Assembly: GCA_035048485.1 (NCBI GenBank) | Contig: CM068587.1 | Coordinates: 53,098,501 to 53,162,500 of the forward strand | DNA length: 64,000 nucleotides | Direction of reading: 5' to 3' | Origin: Pteria penguin | Taxonomy: Eukaryota; Mollusca; Bivalvia; Pterioida; Pteriidae | Part shown: piece after piece, positions 35,829 through 51,549 of the stretch | Position numbering within the stretch: position 1 is the stretch's first letter | Layout: each line of letters begins with the position of its first letter | The notes under the pieces: model-generated | Seen by the model: the letters and a program-made list of their open reading frames with translations, nothing else | Told to the model about the DNA's origin: nothing | Database searches by the model: none | Program-made: the position numbers and the translations under genes

Positions 35829-36240
35829 AATTTTTGGGGCGATGTAGGGATCTGGTGGCATTTGAAATCCCGTTTTCAAAAATGTTAACCGACATGTTTG
35901 GATCTAAACATACATATAACCAACTTAACTTTTTGAATATGTTTAATTCAACATTATATGTACATTTATACAGAAATTTCTTCACGTGCGTTTCCGGCAC
36001 CGGAATATCAGGTCAACAGTATTTCATACCATGAATAGGATAATTTGAATTAGTGCTTTTATTTCTTTGATGTGCTCATACGTATATATTTATATATTTA
36101 CTTCTTCAACTTGAAAACTTGTTGCAGGAGTTTTGCGACGGGTATGCATTCAACCATGGGACGCTCACTCCTCCCGGGAACCTGCTCTCCATTTAATTGG
36201 GGTTCGCATTTGTCTTAATATGATAGTATACCCTGTATTG
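35829..36240 (+). mobile_element. Reverse transcriptase element: C-terminus plus tail (unit B)
   Basis: Counterpart of 10146-10580, with GRCRDLVAFEIPFSKML and then the tail with its CTCCCGGG block near 36170. A C-rich run follows at about 36324-36350. Confidence 0.6.
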
Positions 36241-36547
36241 TCTGTTTATCCCATGTACTGTAAGATATGGTTTACCCTTCGATACCTCATCATTGTTTAC
36301 TTGCCCATCATAGCTTGATCGAGCCCCCCCCCCCCCCACCCCCACCCCCGAAAGGGCTCTTTAATGAACTTCTTTTACAGTACTGTAACACTAATAACCT
36401 CTGCTCATAACGTTTTCACAACAGAGTAGAGTATATCTATATAGAACAATAAAGTTACAAACATAATGAATTGTAATTTACCCGTATGTGGATCCAGAAA
36501 AGGAATAGTGTTTTGTAAGTTAGCCCCACCCCCTCCCACTTTTATAT

Positions 36548-37287
36548 TTATTTTGTTGTCTTTCATTTTTCAAGAGCAAATACAATTCTATATTCCGTGA
36601 CTCCGGTGTCGTTAGTGAACTTTCTCGACTTCACGAAAATTTCATTATTGTTCCTGCTGACAAGGCAGCTAACAATTACACATTCGTATGTAAGGCATAT
36701 TATATTAAATGTCTTATAGAAGAGCTTGGTCTTTATTCTGGTAATCCAACTTACAATTACACAGTTACAAATCTGTCTCCCTCTGAGGTATTGGATAATC
36801 ACAAGTCAGTTCTCAGTTCATTCGGTATTACTAGAAATAAATCTGATCTCGAGCCTTTACCTTTTTTGGATTCCAAAGATGTATAAAACTCCATATAAGC
36901 ATCGATTCATAGCTGGATCTTCCAAGTGTTCCACCAAGCCTCTTTCCTTGTTACTCACCCAAATTCTAACAGATATCAAACATAAAGACATACTGCTCTA
37001 CTGCTTTCTCAAAAAGTGGAGTCAATCAGATGTGGATCCTAAAGAATTCCAAGGAACTTCTAGAAAACTCCTATTTTCAATAATGTCCCTAGCATCAAAT
37101 CTTTTGACTTTTCGACTCTTTATACAACCATTCCTTATCAAAAACTGAAGAAGAGAATAACATCAATTATTCAAAACGCCTTCTTTAACAAAAAAGGAAT
37201 TCGCAGGTATAAGAATCTAGTTTTAGACCACAACGAGACATATTTTGTAAAGGAACTATCTGATTCCAGCAGCAAGTATACAGAGTA
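36548..37287 (+). pseudogene. Reverse transcriptase element, N-terminal half (unit B)
   Basis: Counterpart of 10866-11602. The finger-region frame is open here from 36726 to 37148 (HKTPYKHRFIAGSSKCSTKP), because the TAG of unit A is TAT. The VPADKAANNYTFVC block upstream is in another frame, so the gene is still broken. Confidence 0.65.
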
Positions 37288-38045
37288 AAAAAAAAAAACG
37301 AAGAAGTACCGAAGGGTAAACCATATCTCATAGTCCATGAAATAAAGGTGACAATATCGTGTTTAGTGTCATATTCCGATAAATGCGATCCCCGATAAAA
37401 TCGAGGTGATACCAGGTGCCCGGGAGGAGTAAGTGTCCCCTGGTTGCATGAAACACCGGTCGCAAAAGTCCTGCAACAGCCTTTCAAGTTCAGGAGGTAA
37501 ATACATAAATATACACGCATGAACATAAGAAAGAGACAGGAGCACGAAGTCAAATTTCCCATTCAAGGCAAGAAATGCTGCCTGTCTGAAATTCCGTTGT
37601 CGGAAACACAGGTGAACAAATGTCTGTATATACATGTATATACATATTATGTCAAATCAAGTATAGCCAAAAAGTTAAGATGGTTATGTTGTATGGTCAG
37701 GTCCTAAAATATCGGTTAACATTCTTGAAAGAGGAAACCTAAATTGCAATAGTTCCCTATAACTTCTTCAGTGACAATTTCAAACGTTCCTCAATATAAC
37801 CTTATGATAGTAGTTCCGTGGCAAGAAGGTTCGCTCTCGGGACGAACTTTTCGTATTTAGAGCATACCCTGGCATAGCGTATAAGTTGTGAAATGAAAAC
37901 GCCGTATGCGGGAGAGGAAGGTATGTTGCTACTCAGAAAAGGGAAGTTGGTAATAATGAAATTGAAATTGTCACGTTTGTCATAGAGAGAGGCTACTAAT
38001 GAACCATCGTCACTAATTGATAGCAGTATATCGAGGTATGAAGCA
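37288..38045 (-). pseudogene. Inverted 3' half of the RT element (unit B)
   Basis: Minus-strand coding at 38045-37802 gives YLDILLSISDDGSLVASLYD and NFPFLSSNIPSSPAYGVF, followed by the tail down to about 37310. The inverted arrangement is the same as in unit A, so the rearrangement predates the duplication. Unit A lost 15 bp near 12331 within it. Confidence 0.65.
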
Positions 38046-39070
38046 GAAGAAAAAGAGATCATCCAGATGTTAGAATTTCTTATAGATAAAACTTTTGTGA
38101 TATTTGGTGAGAAAGTGTTCCAACAGATTGTTGGCATTCCTATGGGTACAAATTGCGCGCCTCTTCTGGCTGACATATTTTTGTACTCTTACGAAACAGA
38201 ATTCATACAGTCTCTGCTATATAAAGGCATTAAACAATTAGCATCTCGGTTCAACTTTACGTACAGATACGTCGATGATGTTTTGTCGATTAACAACCCT
38301 GCATTTAAGGATCACCTCAACACCATATATCGAAAGGAACTCGAGATAAAAGATACAACAGAGAGCGCATCTTCTTCTTCATACCTCGATATACTCCTAT
38401 CAATTAGTGACGATGGTTCATTAGAAACCTCTCTCTATGACGAGCGTGACGATTTCAATTTCATTATTACCAACTTCCCTTTTCTGAGAAGCAACATACC
38501 TTTCTCTCCCGCATATAGCGTCTTCATTTTACAACTTCTGCGCTATGCCAGGACATGTTCTAAATCCGATGCTTTTTGTCACGAAACTACTCTCACAAGG
38601 ATATATTGAAGAACGTTTGAAATTGTCACTGATGAAGTTCTATGGTCGATATAGGGATCTAGTACAATTTCAGATTCCTCTTTCAAGAATGTTAGCCGAT
38701 ATTTTGGGACCTGACCACTTTTGACTATACTTGATTTGACATAATATGTATATATACAGACATTTCTTTACGTGCGTTTCCGACAACGGAATTTCAGTTA
38801 GGCAGCATTTCTTGCCTTGAATTGGAAATTTTTACTTCGTTTTTTTCTCTCCTTCGCGTGTTCGTGCGTATATATTTATGTATTTACCTCATCGACTTGA
38901 AAAGTTGTTGCAGGATTTTGCGACGGGTGCTGCATGCAACCAGGAGACACTCACTCCTCCCGGGCACCTGGTCTCGCCTCAATTTTATTGGGGTTCGCAT
39001 TTGTCTAAATATGACACTATTCATGATATTGTCCTTTTATTCCATGGTCTATGAAATATGTTTACCCTTT
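38046..39070 (+). pseudogene. Reverse transcriptase element, palm to C-terminus plus tail (unit B)
   Basis: This holds the longest RT frame in the window: 38067-38609, 180 codons. It contains GIPMGTNCAPLLADIFLY, the YVDD box at 38268-38279, SYLDILLSISDDGSLETSLY and the SPAYSVF block. The C-terminus reads on in another frame to about 38720 and the tail runs to about 39070, including about 70 bp that unit A has lost. The finger region is not contiguous because of the inverted insert. A Penelope-like origin is my best call. Confidence 0.7.
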
Positions 39071-39437
39071 AGTATTTCTTTGTTTTTCACTCTAATAAGC
39101 ATAAAATTTTCATCAGCTCTATACATTGTAGTAGATTTCCGATTTACAAAATTAATTTATCTTGAAGACAACTTAATGACAACTTTTTACTCAGATGTCC
39201 GATGCTACACCCATTTTTCTCTCCCCAAGATATTGTATTATTCTGATCCAGTCCTATCATAGCATTTTGAATGTATATTGCTGAAGGAAGTAAAATGTTG
39301 CATAACATTCCACCAAGTGAAATATAATATATTTTCTTATAATGAAAGAATATTGGAAAATATCTCCTTATTTTTGTAAATCTATATGAAGATGTGTGAA
39401 AGTAAAAACATCATTTATTAGAAGTGCTTTACTGTGA

Positions 39438-39497
39438 GGTGTGGCCTAGTGGATAAGGTGCTCGGCTCGTGAGGTTCGACTCCCGCCCGGGGCACAC
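39438..39497 (+). mobile_element. Truncated tRNA-SINE (unit B counterpart)
   Basis: It has the same A box, anticodon-arm deletion and B box as 13533-13621, but it ends after GGGGCACAC. It is followed by a second copy of the 26-bp flank ATTTATTAG...CTGTGAG (39506-39536). The right-hand boundary therefore differs from unit A. Confidence 0.7.
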
Positions 39498-39539
39498 AGG
39501 GACCTTGATCTATTTATTAGAAGTGCTTTACTGTGAGAT

Positions 39540-40531
39540 AAAAGTGGATAATAGTCAATTGAAGGAGGCCTTTTTAACGCCATCCCTTTTTGAAAATCCG
39601 GATGTGCCCATGCAGTAAGTTTTTCTTCCATTCAAGTGGGGGACTGCATTTACGGTCTCACTACTACAATCTACATGCAAATGTGTATTGTATTTCTATA
39701 TGATAATATTTATATCATCATAGTATTCATAAATATACAGGGACCTTGCTCTTCAAATCTAATATTAATTTTCAAAATTAAATTAGAAATTTTCTTATTA
39801 CTGTCAGTTGTATTTAATACTAATTCTCTGTAATCATCAACCTTAGGTGGTCATGCATAATTGCCAATTTAATTGAAACTTTCTCACGATGATCATTGTG
39901 GTGAAATATGAAAAACTCTACAGGAGTCATGTTGTATAATGTACCGTTACCATGGGAACCAAGGCTCAATTCTGGATTTATACAATTATTTGGGTTTTAG
40001 GCCGAAGGGCAAATTCTATTAATAAACTTGATTGTCTGGGTTAATTACATCTCTGAGCATGACATTTAACTAACTTTTTAATATTATTAATACTTTTCAC
40101 CAAGTTTTGTTCTTGTGTTATGTAAGATAGTATTGAATTTTTATTATTTTCAAACCTCTTCCACACGTAATATCAACATAAAATGTGAAGCAACGCAGTG
40201 ATACCATGAAAAAGTAAACTATGTTTTAGAAAAACATCTTTCTGTATTTTTCAAAAGTCTGAAAACATTTTAGGGCTATTTAAGAAACTCCTCAAAATAT
40301 TGGTGAACATCTCTGAAAACTGTATTTAATTTTAGAGAAAAAAAAAGCGGATTGCCCCATGAACACTTTCCATATTGGAGGAAGCAAAAGTCATTTGTTG
40401 ATGGTTACAAATGAAATGAGTGTATCGTGAACGTCTGAAGTACATAGAATTTAAACATTTTATTTGATTTATATAATATGAATATCTGTTAGATTGGAAT
40501 GTCAATTATATCACAAAGCTAAACACATTAC
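39540..40531. other. No gene recognised
   Basis: Counterpart of 13639-14615. Nothing coding is seen. Confidence 0.55.
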
Positions 40532-40849
40532 TTGCTCATTGGAAAAAGAGATACAAATCAATGTAAGACTGCAGCAGATGAAAACAGCGAAGATAAAATT
40601 GTTATTTCTACTGAGCGTGATTTACTTCCATCATCAGATCTCAATATGTGTATTTGTTTGAACCATTGTTCATTCTGTTTGGAAACTTGCAAGAAAAGAA
40701 AACGGCGATTTTATTGCAAAATACCATCTTTGATCAGTAATCATAAACAGATAAGAGTATTGGATCGTACATTGTCATTGGCAAATGTTGTGACAGTAAA
40801 GGAAAAGTATGATCGAGTAGTCGTACTCAGTACCAATTGGAAATGGTGA
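40532..40849 (+). CDS. Unidentified 105-codon ORF (unit B copy)
   Basis: Counterpart of 14616-14933, with eight amino acid changes and no silent change. The cysteine patch survives apart from CICS to CICL. The splice donor seen after the unit A copy (GTGAGT) reads GTGATT here. Function unknown; it may be non-coding. Confidence 0.22.
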   Translation: MLIGKRDTNQCKTAADENSEDKIVISTERDLLPSSDLNMCICLNHCSFCLETCKKRKRRFYCKIPSLISNHKQIRVLDRTLSLANVVTVKEKYDRVVVLSTNWKW

Positions 40850-42323
40850 TTCTTTTTGGTTTAATATAAGATAATCCTCATTTATGTCAGTAAAACACAA
40901 CAAACATGGATAACAAACACAAAAGCTTTGCTCAGGTTCAAATGTTTTTGAACGACATTTAATTACTTACTTTTATTCTTATCAATTTTTAATGTTCATT
41001 TACAAATAAGGATTATAAGCCTATAATGTTGTTTCAATTAATTTAAAACGTTAGAATATAATTGTATGGAAAACCATCAAGATGACTTTATAATTTTCAA
41101 AATGGAGTTCATCCACTTTCCCAGTGGCATAGAGGAATGCCTATGGTGTTTCCAGTTCCTGTGATTTATGTAATACTGTGTGCATTGACAATACATAGAT
41201 AATACTGCTTCGATTTTTTATCACTAAAAAGAGGCCTGAAATATTCCAATTGCATTATAGGTGAAGACTTTGTTTTTATCTTTAGCAATGATATACCAAT
41301 TTTGTCCATGCATTTCTTAAACTTAGTTAGTTACTGTAGTATGGTACTATGTAATGCATTACTTGCTATTCATATCTACTAAAATAACTGAAAATAGTGA
41401 TAAAATTATCCTAGATTATTTTTATCAATAAAATGTTTCATGTGATTACAGGTATTTACAGAGATTTCAGAAGCAGATTACTTGAAAGTCAAGTTGATTT
41501 GGTTGAGGCATCCAAAAAATAAAAAAAAAAAAAAAATAAAAAAATAAAAAAAAAAAAAAAAAAACCACCACAGATTGAGCAGGTACAGTTTATATATTAT
41601 ATAGATTGTGTTACCAATTTACCTGCTACGTTTGTACATGTAAATAATTACACTGTTCTTACTTAGTCCCCCCCCCCCTAACACCCTCCCTCCACCAAAA
41701 AAGTTATACAAACAACGTCTGTGCGACCTGTCCCTATCTCTCTTACATCTTACATTTCAATACAGACTAAATATTTTAAGGGCAAGTAACTTAATTAGAG
41801 TTTCACTTTGTGGTGTTAGCCTGTCAGTAACCAAGAATTTCTGTCAGTGGAATTCGGGCAAATTGCAAAGCCTGTCATTTTTATATTGCTTTTATTGTTT
41901 TGCTTTTGCACAGATTTGAATAATATTTCACAGAATTGTTGCCAAGGGTGTGTCATGACATTGAACCAAGGTCAAGGTCACTGTGCTGATGCTTTTATTT
42001 CTAGTTGTTTAAAAATTAGCTTTCATGTCATTATACCCTTATTGTACAGGTTAGTGTTTCATATGCTTGTACACAAACTTAAATGGGACAGATACCATTT
42101 TTGTGATTTTTATACAAGAAATAGTATTCTAAAATTATTTCTCAACAATCACTGTGCATTTTCAACTCTGTTTTTTAGAATAAACAATTTTCAGGTAATT
42201 CAGGACATTTTACTTTCAGGTCATTATACCTTACCCCAATAAAATAGTATCTTTTTCCCCAATTTCAACCCTTTGATTTTTATTGTGAAATGTATAAGAA
42301 ATTCTTTTGTCACTCCAACTTTT
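40850..42323. other. No gene recognised; A-rich tract at 41516-41563
   Basis: Counterpart of 14934-16381. The ORF at 41847-42242 is longer than its unit A equivalent but has no recognisable feature. Confidence 0.5.
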
Positions 42324-45019
<2,696 letters not shown>

Positions 45020-45064
45020 CTTATTTATTTCCACCTCCTTACTATCTTTGAAGGAATCCAAGCT

Positions 45065-46150
45065 AAGGGGATTCGCCCCATTCCAAGTTTAGTCCTTCCA
45101 GTACTTTTGCTTTAATTTCAATTATATTCTGCTGTACTACAAATGAATCTGAACTCGAGCTGCCATACCTTTTTTGGATTCCAAAGATGCATAAGCCGGT
45201 GTGGCCTAGTGGATAAGGTGCTCGACTCGTGATCGAGAGGTCGCGGGTTCGACTCCCGCCCGGGGCACACCGGTGTTCTGTCTTTCGGATGAGACAGTAA
45301 AAACCGAGGTCCCGTGTCACGGTAGGCGTGGCACGTAAAAGATCCCTCACTGCTTCGGGTGGGTCCGTTGCAAAGGTCTAAATTTGTATGCAATGCATCA
45401 GGCAGATGCCGTCACCATATACGTGAAATAATCGTGGAGTGACGTAAAACAATAATCAAACAAAACAAACAAACAAACCAAAGATGCATAAAACTCCATA
45501 TAAGCATCGATTCATGGCTGGATCTTCCAAGTGTTCCATCAAGCCCCTTTCCATGTTACTCACCAAAATTCTAACAGAAATCAAATATGGCTTTCAGAAA
45601 TACTGCTCTACTGCCTACTCGAAAAGCGAAATCAATCAGATGTGGATCCTAAAGAATGTCACGGAACTTCTAGAGCATTTAAAATCTCTTATTTTCAATA
45701 AAGTCACTTGCATCAAATATTTTGACTTTTTGACTCTTTATATAACCATTCCTCATCAAAAATTGAAGAACAGAATTATTCAAGAAAAAGGAGGAGTTAC
45801 TGGCTCAGTTATGTGGCAGAAGTCACCATGGAGCTATACAATACATGGATATAAATAATATACTAGCATATATGACACATTACAAAAATATTTGATTGTA
45901 GTGCAATTACGATACCGACTTAGAACAGTCATTTAATTTGACAAAAGCCTTCTTTGATAATAAAAAAAGGTATAAGCCACAACGACACACAGAAAAAAAA
46001 AGAGATAATCCAAGTGTTAGAATTTCTTATAGATACTATTTTTGTGATATTTGGTGGGATAGAGTTCCAACAGATTGGTGGTATTCCTATGGGTACTAAT
46101 TGCGCGCCTCTTATGGCTTTTTTTGTACAAACACTGTGTAGAAAGTGCCA
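45065..46150 (+). pseudogene. Reverse transcriptase fragment split by a SINE (unit B)
   Basis: Counterpart of 19140-19905. The SINE lies within the PKMHK block, so the finger region restarts at 45484 (MHKTPYKHRFMAGSSKCS). The GIPMGTNCAPLMA block is at about 46084-46120; the next few codons are altered by a small deletion. Confidence 0.65.
45195..45477 (+). mobile_element. Full-length tRNA-derived SINE with 14-bp target duplication
   Basis: The element is 283 bp and starts GCCGGTGTGGCC. Its RNA polymerase III A box is TAGTGGATAAGG (45207-45218) and its B box is GGTTCGACTCC (45246-45256). A conserved-looking body follows (GTCTTTCGGATGAGAC, then AAACCGAGGTCCC, then GATCCCTCACTGCTTCGGG), and it ends in an AAAC-rich tail. 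The duplicated target CCAAAGATGCATAA stands at 45181-45194 and 45478-45491. Unit A has the empty site at about 19246-19262. Related copies are at 13533 and 63751. Confidence 0.92.
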
Positions 46151-46189
46151 CAGCCACACAAAAGAGACATATGAAATGTATTGATATTC

Positions 46190-47272
46190 TGTATATAACA
46201 CAAATCGTAAGCTTACTTTGGTCGAGTTATTACTAAAAGTGAATTCCGAATACATATTTCTTGCAGGTGTCTATTTACAATACGTAAGACGGTATTTGTT
46301 ATTTATCAGATTAAACACTGTCAGAGAATAAGTAAATCTCTTTCCACCGAATCTTTGCATTGGGTGGTACAATTTTCTAGCTGTTTATAAATATTTTGTC
46401 AACTTTTGATGAAATAATGTTTTGAATCAATCACCATTAAACAAGAAAGGTGACAACGGTTACGACATAATTGCTCTAGCTATCACACTAATAGGTCTAT
46501 CGGCTAATAATACTATCTGAAAAGAATTTGTTCTATATTAAATGCTGGAATAGTAGTAATTAAGAGACATTGGGAATTTGTGACACACTATATATTATTG
46601 ATTGCAGGACTTTACCAGTTCTGTTAAAGTAATCAACACTATCTGGAAATCACAAGAAAGCTGGCAAGATCTATATCTACACAGAGTACGAAACGCTGAC
46701 CATTATATATCAGCAGAAAACTGAAAAAAGGGTCTTTTTCATAATCAAATTAAATTTATCAAGAAAAGTGAAAAGTATAAAATTGGGACCGAAACCTCCA
46801 GGGCCGAATTTAAAAAGAGCTAAAACCTTTTGGGGCCGAACTTAATAAAACCTTAACCTTTGAAAACCGTCTTATTAATATAACAAAATTTAAACAAATG
46901 ATAAAACAAATAAAATTAAATTACCGCGTATATAAAAATGTATTTATGAAAATAATTTTTATGTTGAGTATATATTAACAGGGCATTTCCGTGGTGACTT
47001 CTACGATATGGCCGATTCAGATGCTTTTTTATTCCTTTGGCCCTTTAATATTTCTTCTTTGGACCTACCTCACACATCTTAGATCTGAAAGACTTTAGTC
47101 ACATACTTGTGTCAACCAAATTACCAAATCTATCATCGACAAATAGTTAACATACATTTTGAAATACGATTCAGTTGCGTTAAAGAAATGTACCTGAACT
47201 GACCAATCAACAGAATAGAAACTGACAGATGGAATAAAATACTACCTCATGAATCGATAAGTATACAGATAC
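46190..47272. other. No gene recognised
   Basis: Counterpart of 19920-21212, without the long AT microsatellite of unit A. Confidence 0.55.
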
Positions 47273-47654
47273 TATAAAAGCGGGCACAAAAGTGTTATTC
47301 AGAGGTGTTTGATAATCTATTGATATCTATTGCGAATTTATGCCACAAAGTCTGTTGCATTGAGAATAGGGAATAATTATCTGTGACTTACTATCTGTAT
47401 TTCATTGCTGTGTAAGGTAATATGTTTTGCAATATATCAATATTATTTCTATATTCTATTTAGTAATGTTGTGTCATGGATTTAATCTATGTGACCTGAT
47501 TTAAATAATGATTTATTTTTTCCAGTGGCAGCTGTGTTATCAATTTTGATTCATTCATTTTATTGGAACTACTTTTGTGTTCGTCAATTCGTCGAAATCA
47601 ACTCTTCATTAAACCATTGACCGACAGTACCTGCTAACTGCGCTACACAGTAAG
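47273..47654 (+). promoter_or_regulatory. Candidate promoter and 5' untranslated exons of the broken receptor
   Basis: TATAAAAG at 47273-47280, exon 1 ending at 47416 and exon 2 at 47526-47654 match the unit A signals. Promoter and splice sites survive although the coding region is broken. Confidence 0.35.
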
Positions 47655-47808
47655 GTAATGTTTTCTGATTTTATTAAAAGCAATGCTATATTTTCAGCAT
47701 AGCATATCACGTAATAGGTAAAATATGTTACACAAAATTGACACACGTATATCAAGGGAAGTCTTCCATGGAGAAGTCTATGTATGATAAAGAATTGTTT
47801 TTCTTGAT

Positions 47809-47819
47809 TATTATTATTA

Positions 47820-47889
<70 letters not shown>

Positions 47890-47925
47890 TGCTACTACTA
47901 TTACTACTACTATTATTATTATTTG
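47809..47925. repeat. (ATT)n trinucleotide array (unit B)
   Basis: Shorter counterpart of 21748-21951; the long ATC and ACT parts are largely missing. Confidence 0.95.
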
Positions 47926-48144
47926 CAGTATCGCGCGAAATATGTATACATTATCATGACAACATTAATTGTTCATTGTAATTCACTCATTTGATATAGT
48001 GACATTAGCATGGATATATTCAGTTTCGAAATTACCTTTCTTTATTTAATTTGATGAAGAGGACGTGGCCACAAAATTTGGAAAGAGAATCTCTTATACA
48101 TGTATATAGCACCTGATATTGATGAAAATGGTATGAGGTTTGTC

Positions 48145-48400
48145 ACGTTACATTTACTCGATTGGTATGAGAACAAGCTCAGTAGATACCTCAATATATT
48201 GTGGCACTGTGTAGATCCCGACCAAGTCTGGGATTACATCGATACTAAATATGGTATGAGGTTTTTTTCAGGTTATTGTAAACACATTTACTCGATTGGC
48301 TAGCTAAGCTAATTGGGTATGAGAACATGCTCAGTAGATACCAAAATATGTGTAGATCCCGACCAAGTCGGATTACCATCAATTCGAACTATGGAAAGTC
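48145..48400. repeat. Tandem pair of about 141-bp repeats (unit B)
   Basis: GATCCCGACCAAGTC recurs at 48213 and 48354, as in unit A. Confidence 0.7.
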
Positions 48401-48693
48401 TTTTGGAATTGTTCCCTTCCACTTAGATCTGTCAATTTTTATAACAGTGAAAATCAATGATGTCAGTCATGCAAATGAAGAATAACTTTGTGTTTAGCCA
48501 TTTCCATTGATTGTTTCTTCTTTTTATTGGTATAAAAGTGTATATAAACACTATTCTGAGATTTATCAACAATGAAGGAAAACATTCGTTTATATCCCAC
48601 AATGCTTGCTGTTATTCTGCTCTGTTCCTCCAGATCTCATTTGGTTACAATTCATAATGATATCAAGGAAATGTATTTCAGAATACTTGCATT

Positions 48694-48696
<3 letters not shown>

Positions 48697-48735
<39 letters not shown>
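48697..48735. repeat. Poly(T) expansion in the predicted splice acceptor
   Basis: Thirty-nine T residues precede GTAG and the receptor start; unit A has a normal short pyrimidine tract at 22731-22744. Confidence 0.9.
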
Positions 48736-48736
<1 letters not shown>

Positions 48737-48748
48737 TAGAAAAACAAG

Positions 48749-49410
48749 ATGGCAAAAAACGTATCACAGTACACAGAGCTGAACGAGACCAACTACCACC
48801 AGGATGGGAACGGGCATGAAGAAATGATGATTATGTGCATTGTATATGTTCCCATTGCATTGTTTACTTTTATCACAAATGCAATATTCATGGTAATTTT
48901 TTTTAAAAGTAAAGCAATCAGAAAAAACAAAATTTTACAAATATAAAATCATGCAGCATAAAGACAATAATGGGAGATAATGTGACCGTTGTTTACGTTT
49001 TGCTGACATGCATTTATGTACCTCCATTACTTGGAACTATTGTTTTCTACATCTTAATCATTCGAGCCATATTTCGACGTTTCAGAACTGTACAAAATGC
49101 TGTTATTTCACATTTACAAAGCAATCAGACAAATGTTACAGAACAACAAAGTTTAAATTATAAAAGAAAAATCAGTTCTCTTAAAACACTTGGAATAATC
49201 ATTGCCTTGCTGCTGATATTTACAGGTCCATTTGTTGTTTCCATGGCTTTATCGCTGTGCGGGTATCATGTAGGTCCCTTACAGAGAGTTATATTTGCAA
49301 GTGGACTAGGTATCAACTCTGCCTTGAATCCGATTGTTTATACGTGGCGTTCCCCAGAAGTACGTGAAGAAATCAAGGCTCTCTTTTCAAGCGGACAAAA
49401 TAGTAATTGA
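48749..49410 (+). pseudogene. Class A GPCR, broken copy lacking TM2-TM4
   Basis: The start (48749) and residues 1-60, covering the N-terminus and TM1, match the intact receptor at 22758 with E3K and I5V. After that the sequence has a net loss of 304 bp relative to 22938-23260. This shifts the frame, and the first ORF ends at 48946. From 48970 the frame matches receptor residues 176-321, with TM5 to TM7 and NPIVY intact and five replacements (T268A, I276V, L283I, F303S, N316S). About residues 61-165 are gone, including the TM3 motif and the disulfide cysteines. It cannot make a seven-helix receptor. Confidence 0.9.
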
Positions 49411-50609
49411 TCTGTACCAGAATAATTGAACAAAGGACACAAAGGGGAAAAGCCCAAACCGTCAGGTCCTCTTTTTATCTATATTTTCAGTAAACCTGAA
49501 AGTTTTTCTAACTTTCCTGAAAGGTATATTTTTATGCGACCACAGTTTTCATAAGTATTGACAAAAAGGTTCAAGGTAGAGTAGACAGAAAACAAATCAT
49601 GTAATTTGAAGCCTTGATTATAACACTACAAGTTAAATGAAAGTGTAAAAACTGCCTTTTTTAAAACAGTTTAACGTAAAATATATGATGATTTGCCTAA
49701 TAGGCGAATTTTTAAGGGGAAGCAAAATGTATGTAAATATAAAAGGCGTAATGTAAAGCTGTAGTTTAAGCCGCAGTTTACAACGTCTGAACAGTTTCCA
49801 TTAAGTTCAGATTTCATAACACCAATGAATGTAAAGTCTTGAAAATAAATGAGGAATAGGTTTTGCATATTGCAGATGTGCATACTGAAGTTTGAATTCA
49901 TTTATTCTCTACTCATCAGATAGGAATCGATTTACATTTGTAATCTATTGGGGTTTTTTATGTACAATGATAGTAAGGTCTTATTTTCACACTATAAATG
50001 TTATGAAAGGGAAGGTATGAAAACCCTAAATATCATACATAGTAACTGTGTAATGTTTCAATTTCATCTATCATATCGTGGCATTGAAGCAGGCATTAAC
50101 CGATTTATTAAACATAGTAGCTGAATCAGGGAATCAATCCCGTTTACAATATTCCAAGCTTCTAACCATTAAATCTTCCCCAATATTCTACAGATGGCTG
50201 TAGTTCTAAGGTAACATTCACATTCACGTAATATGTGTTCTGGATGACTGCTTTAGCACACGTGGCAAGACTATTCGACCGAAATAGTCTGTGCTCATTG
50301 CATTAACACACCTTGAAATCTGCGGTTATACGGTTTATTCCCATATGTACACGGTTCAGTTGCAAGTTCACGCGTTTATTCTTTCTATGCCGTGGCACAG
50401 ATGACACAAATTCGATGAATCTAATCATCGACAATATCTCCACGTGCACAGGAAGAACATGTTCATATAACAGTATCTAAACCTGATAACGTCACAAATG
50501 ACATGTAATGAGGCATTTATGAAAATTTATTTTCAGTTAAAATTAAGAAGTAACAAGTAGTTACAGACTACTTTTTTAAATATGAATTATTGTTAACATT
50601 TATTATTAC

Positions 50610-50646
<37 letters not shown>

Positions 50647-51549
50647 GTTGCTGTTATTGTTATTACCACTATTATAATAATTTTTCAATGTAAAAACACA
50701 TAAAATTGATTGAATATGATGTTCGAAAATTGCATAAAATGTTCTAAATATATGTTCCTTAACATAGAATGATTTTATTTAATTAAAGATTTTTTACTTA
50801 GAATATTATTTGCTTGATATATTTCGACTTTCCCCAATGTCCTTCAACTTGGAAATGTAAATATGATTTTTAAGCGATTGTGGCTACCAAGCTCATGAAA
50901 GTGGCAGTCAATCTTTTTAACACTGAACGTATTGGCGTGGAAATCTGAGAATAGAAAATTGATATAACTAACAAACAAACGAAAGAAAGGGGAAAAAGAA
51001 AAGAAAAGCAAACTCAGTACCAAAACAGTGAATAGTATTAAATTCAGGATTTTTGATGATAGGAATGGTGTATGTTATTTTTTTTCCAGCAATCTAACTT
51101 TGATTTGTAATCGTTGCTTATTGTACTTTATGATTTATACTGTTGTTAATATTTATCAAATGTTGTTCCGTCACAAACACTGGACTCAAACTTTGAGATA
51201 AAAACTAAATGGTGTTTTGATAATAAAGCTTATGAAAAATTCAAATTTATGTTAAATTTTATCATTTGAATAATTTCATTTAAATGTAAAGATGATGAAT
51301 AAATCCAAACCATACGTCTGAAAATCATGAGACCAAAGGATATACAAAATTGGTGAAAATGAATACCAAATAGAAAACGATGAAAACTGTCTATTTGAAG
51401 AGTATATGTGAACCCCCTTTACGAAGTGAGTATGAGTATCTCCTGCTTGCTAGTAACACCCGTCACATATACCCCGTAAAAAGAGTCAAATCGTATAAAT
51501 TCCATATATATTTATATATATTATATATATTAAGGTGTGAAATCTGTGC
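49411..51549. other. No gene recognised
   Basis: Counterpart of 23724-26224 without the RT tail fragments. A short ATT array is at 50601-50645. Confidence 0.55.

Noticed and set aside
45195..45270. A tRNA gene with A and B boxes
   Set aside because: It is the head of a SINE: the element continues for 283 bp, ends in an A-rich tail and has target duplications.
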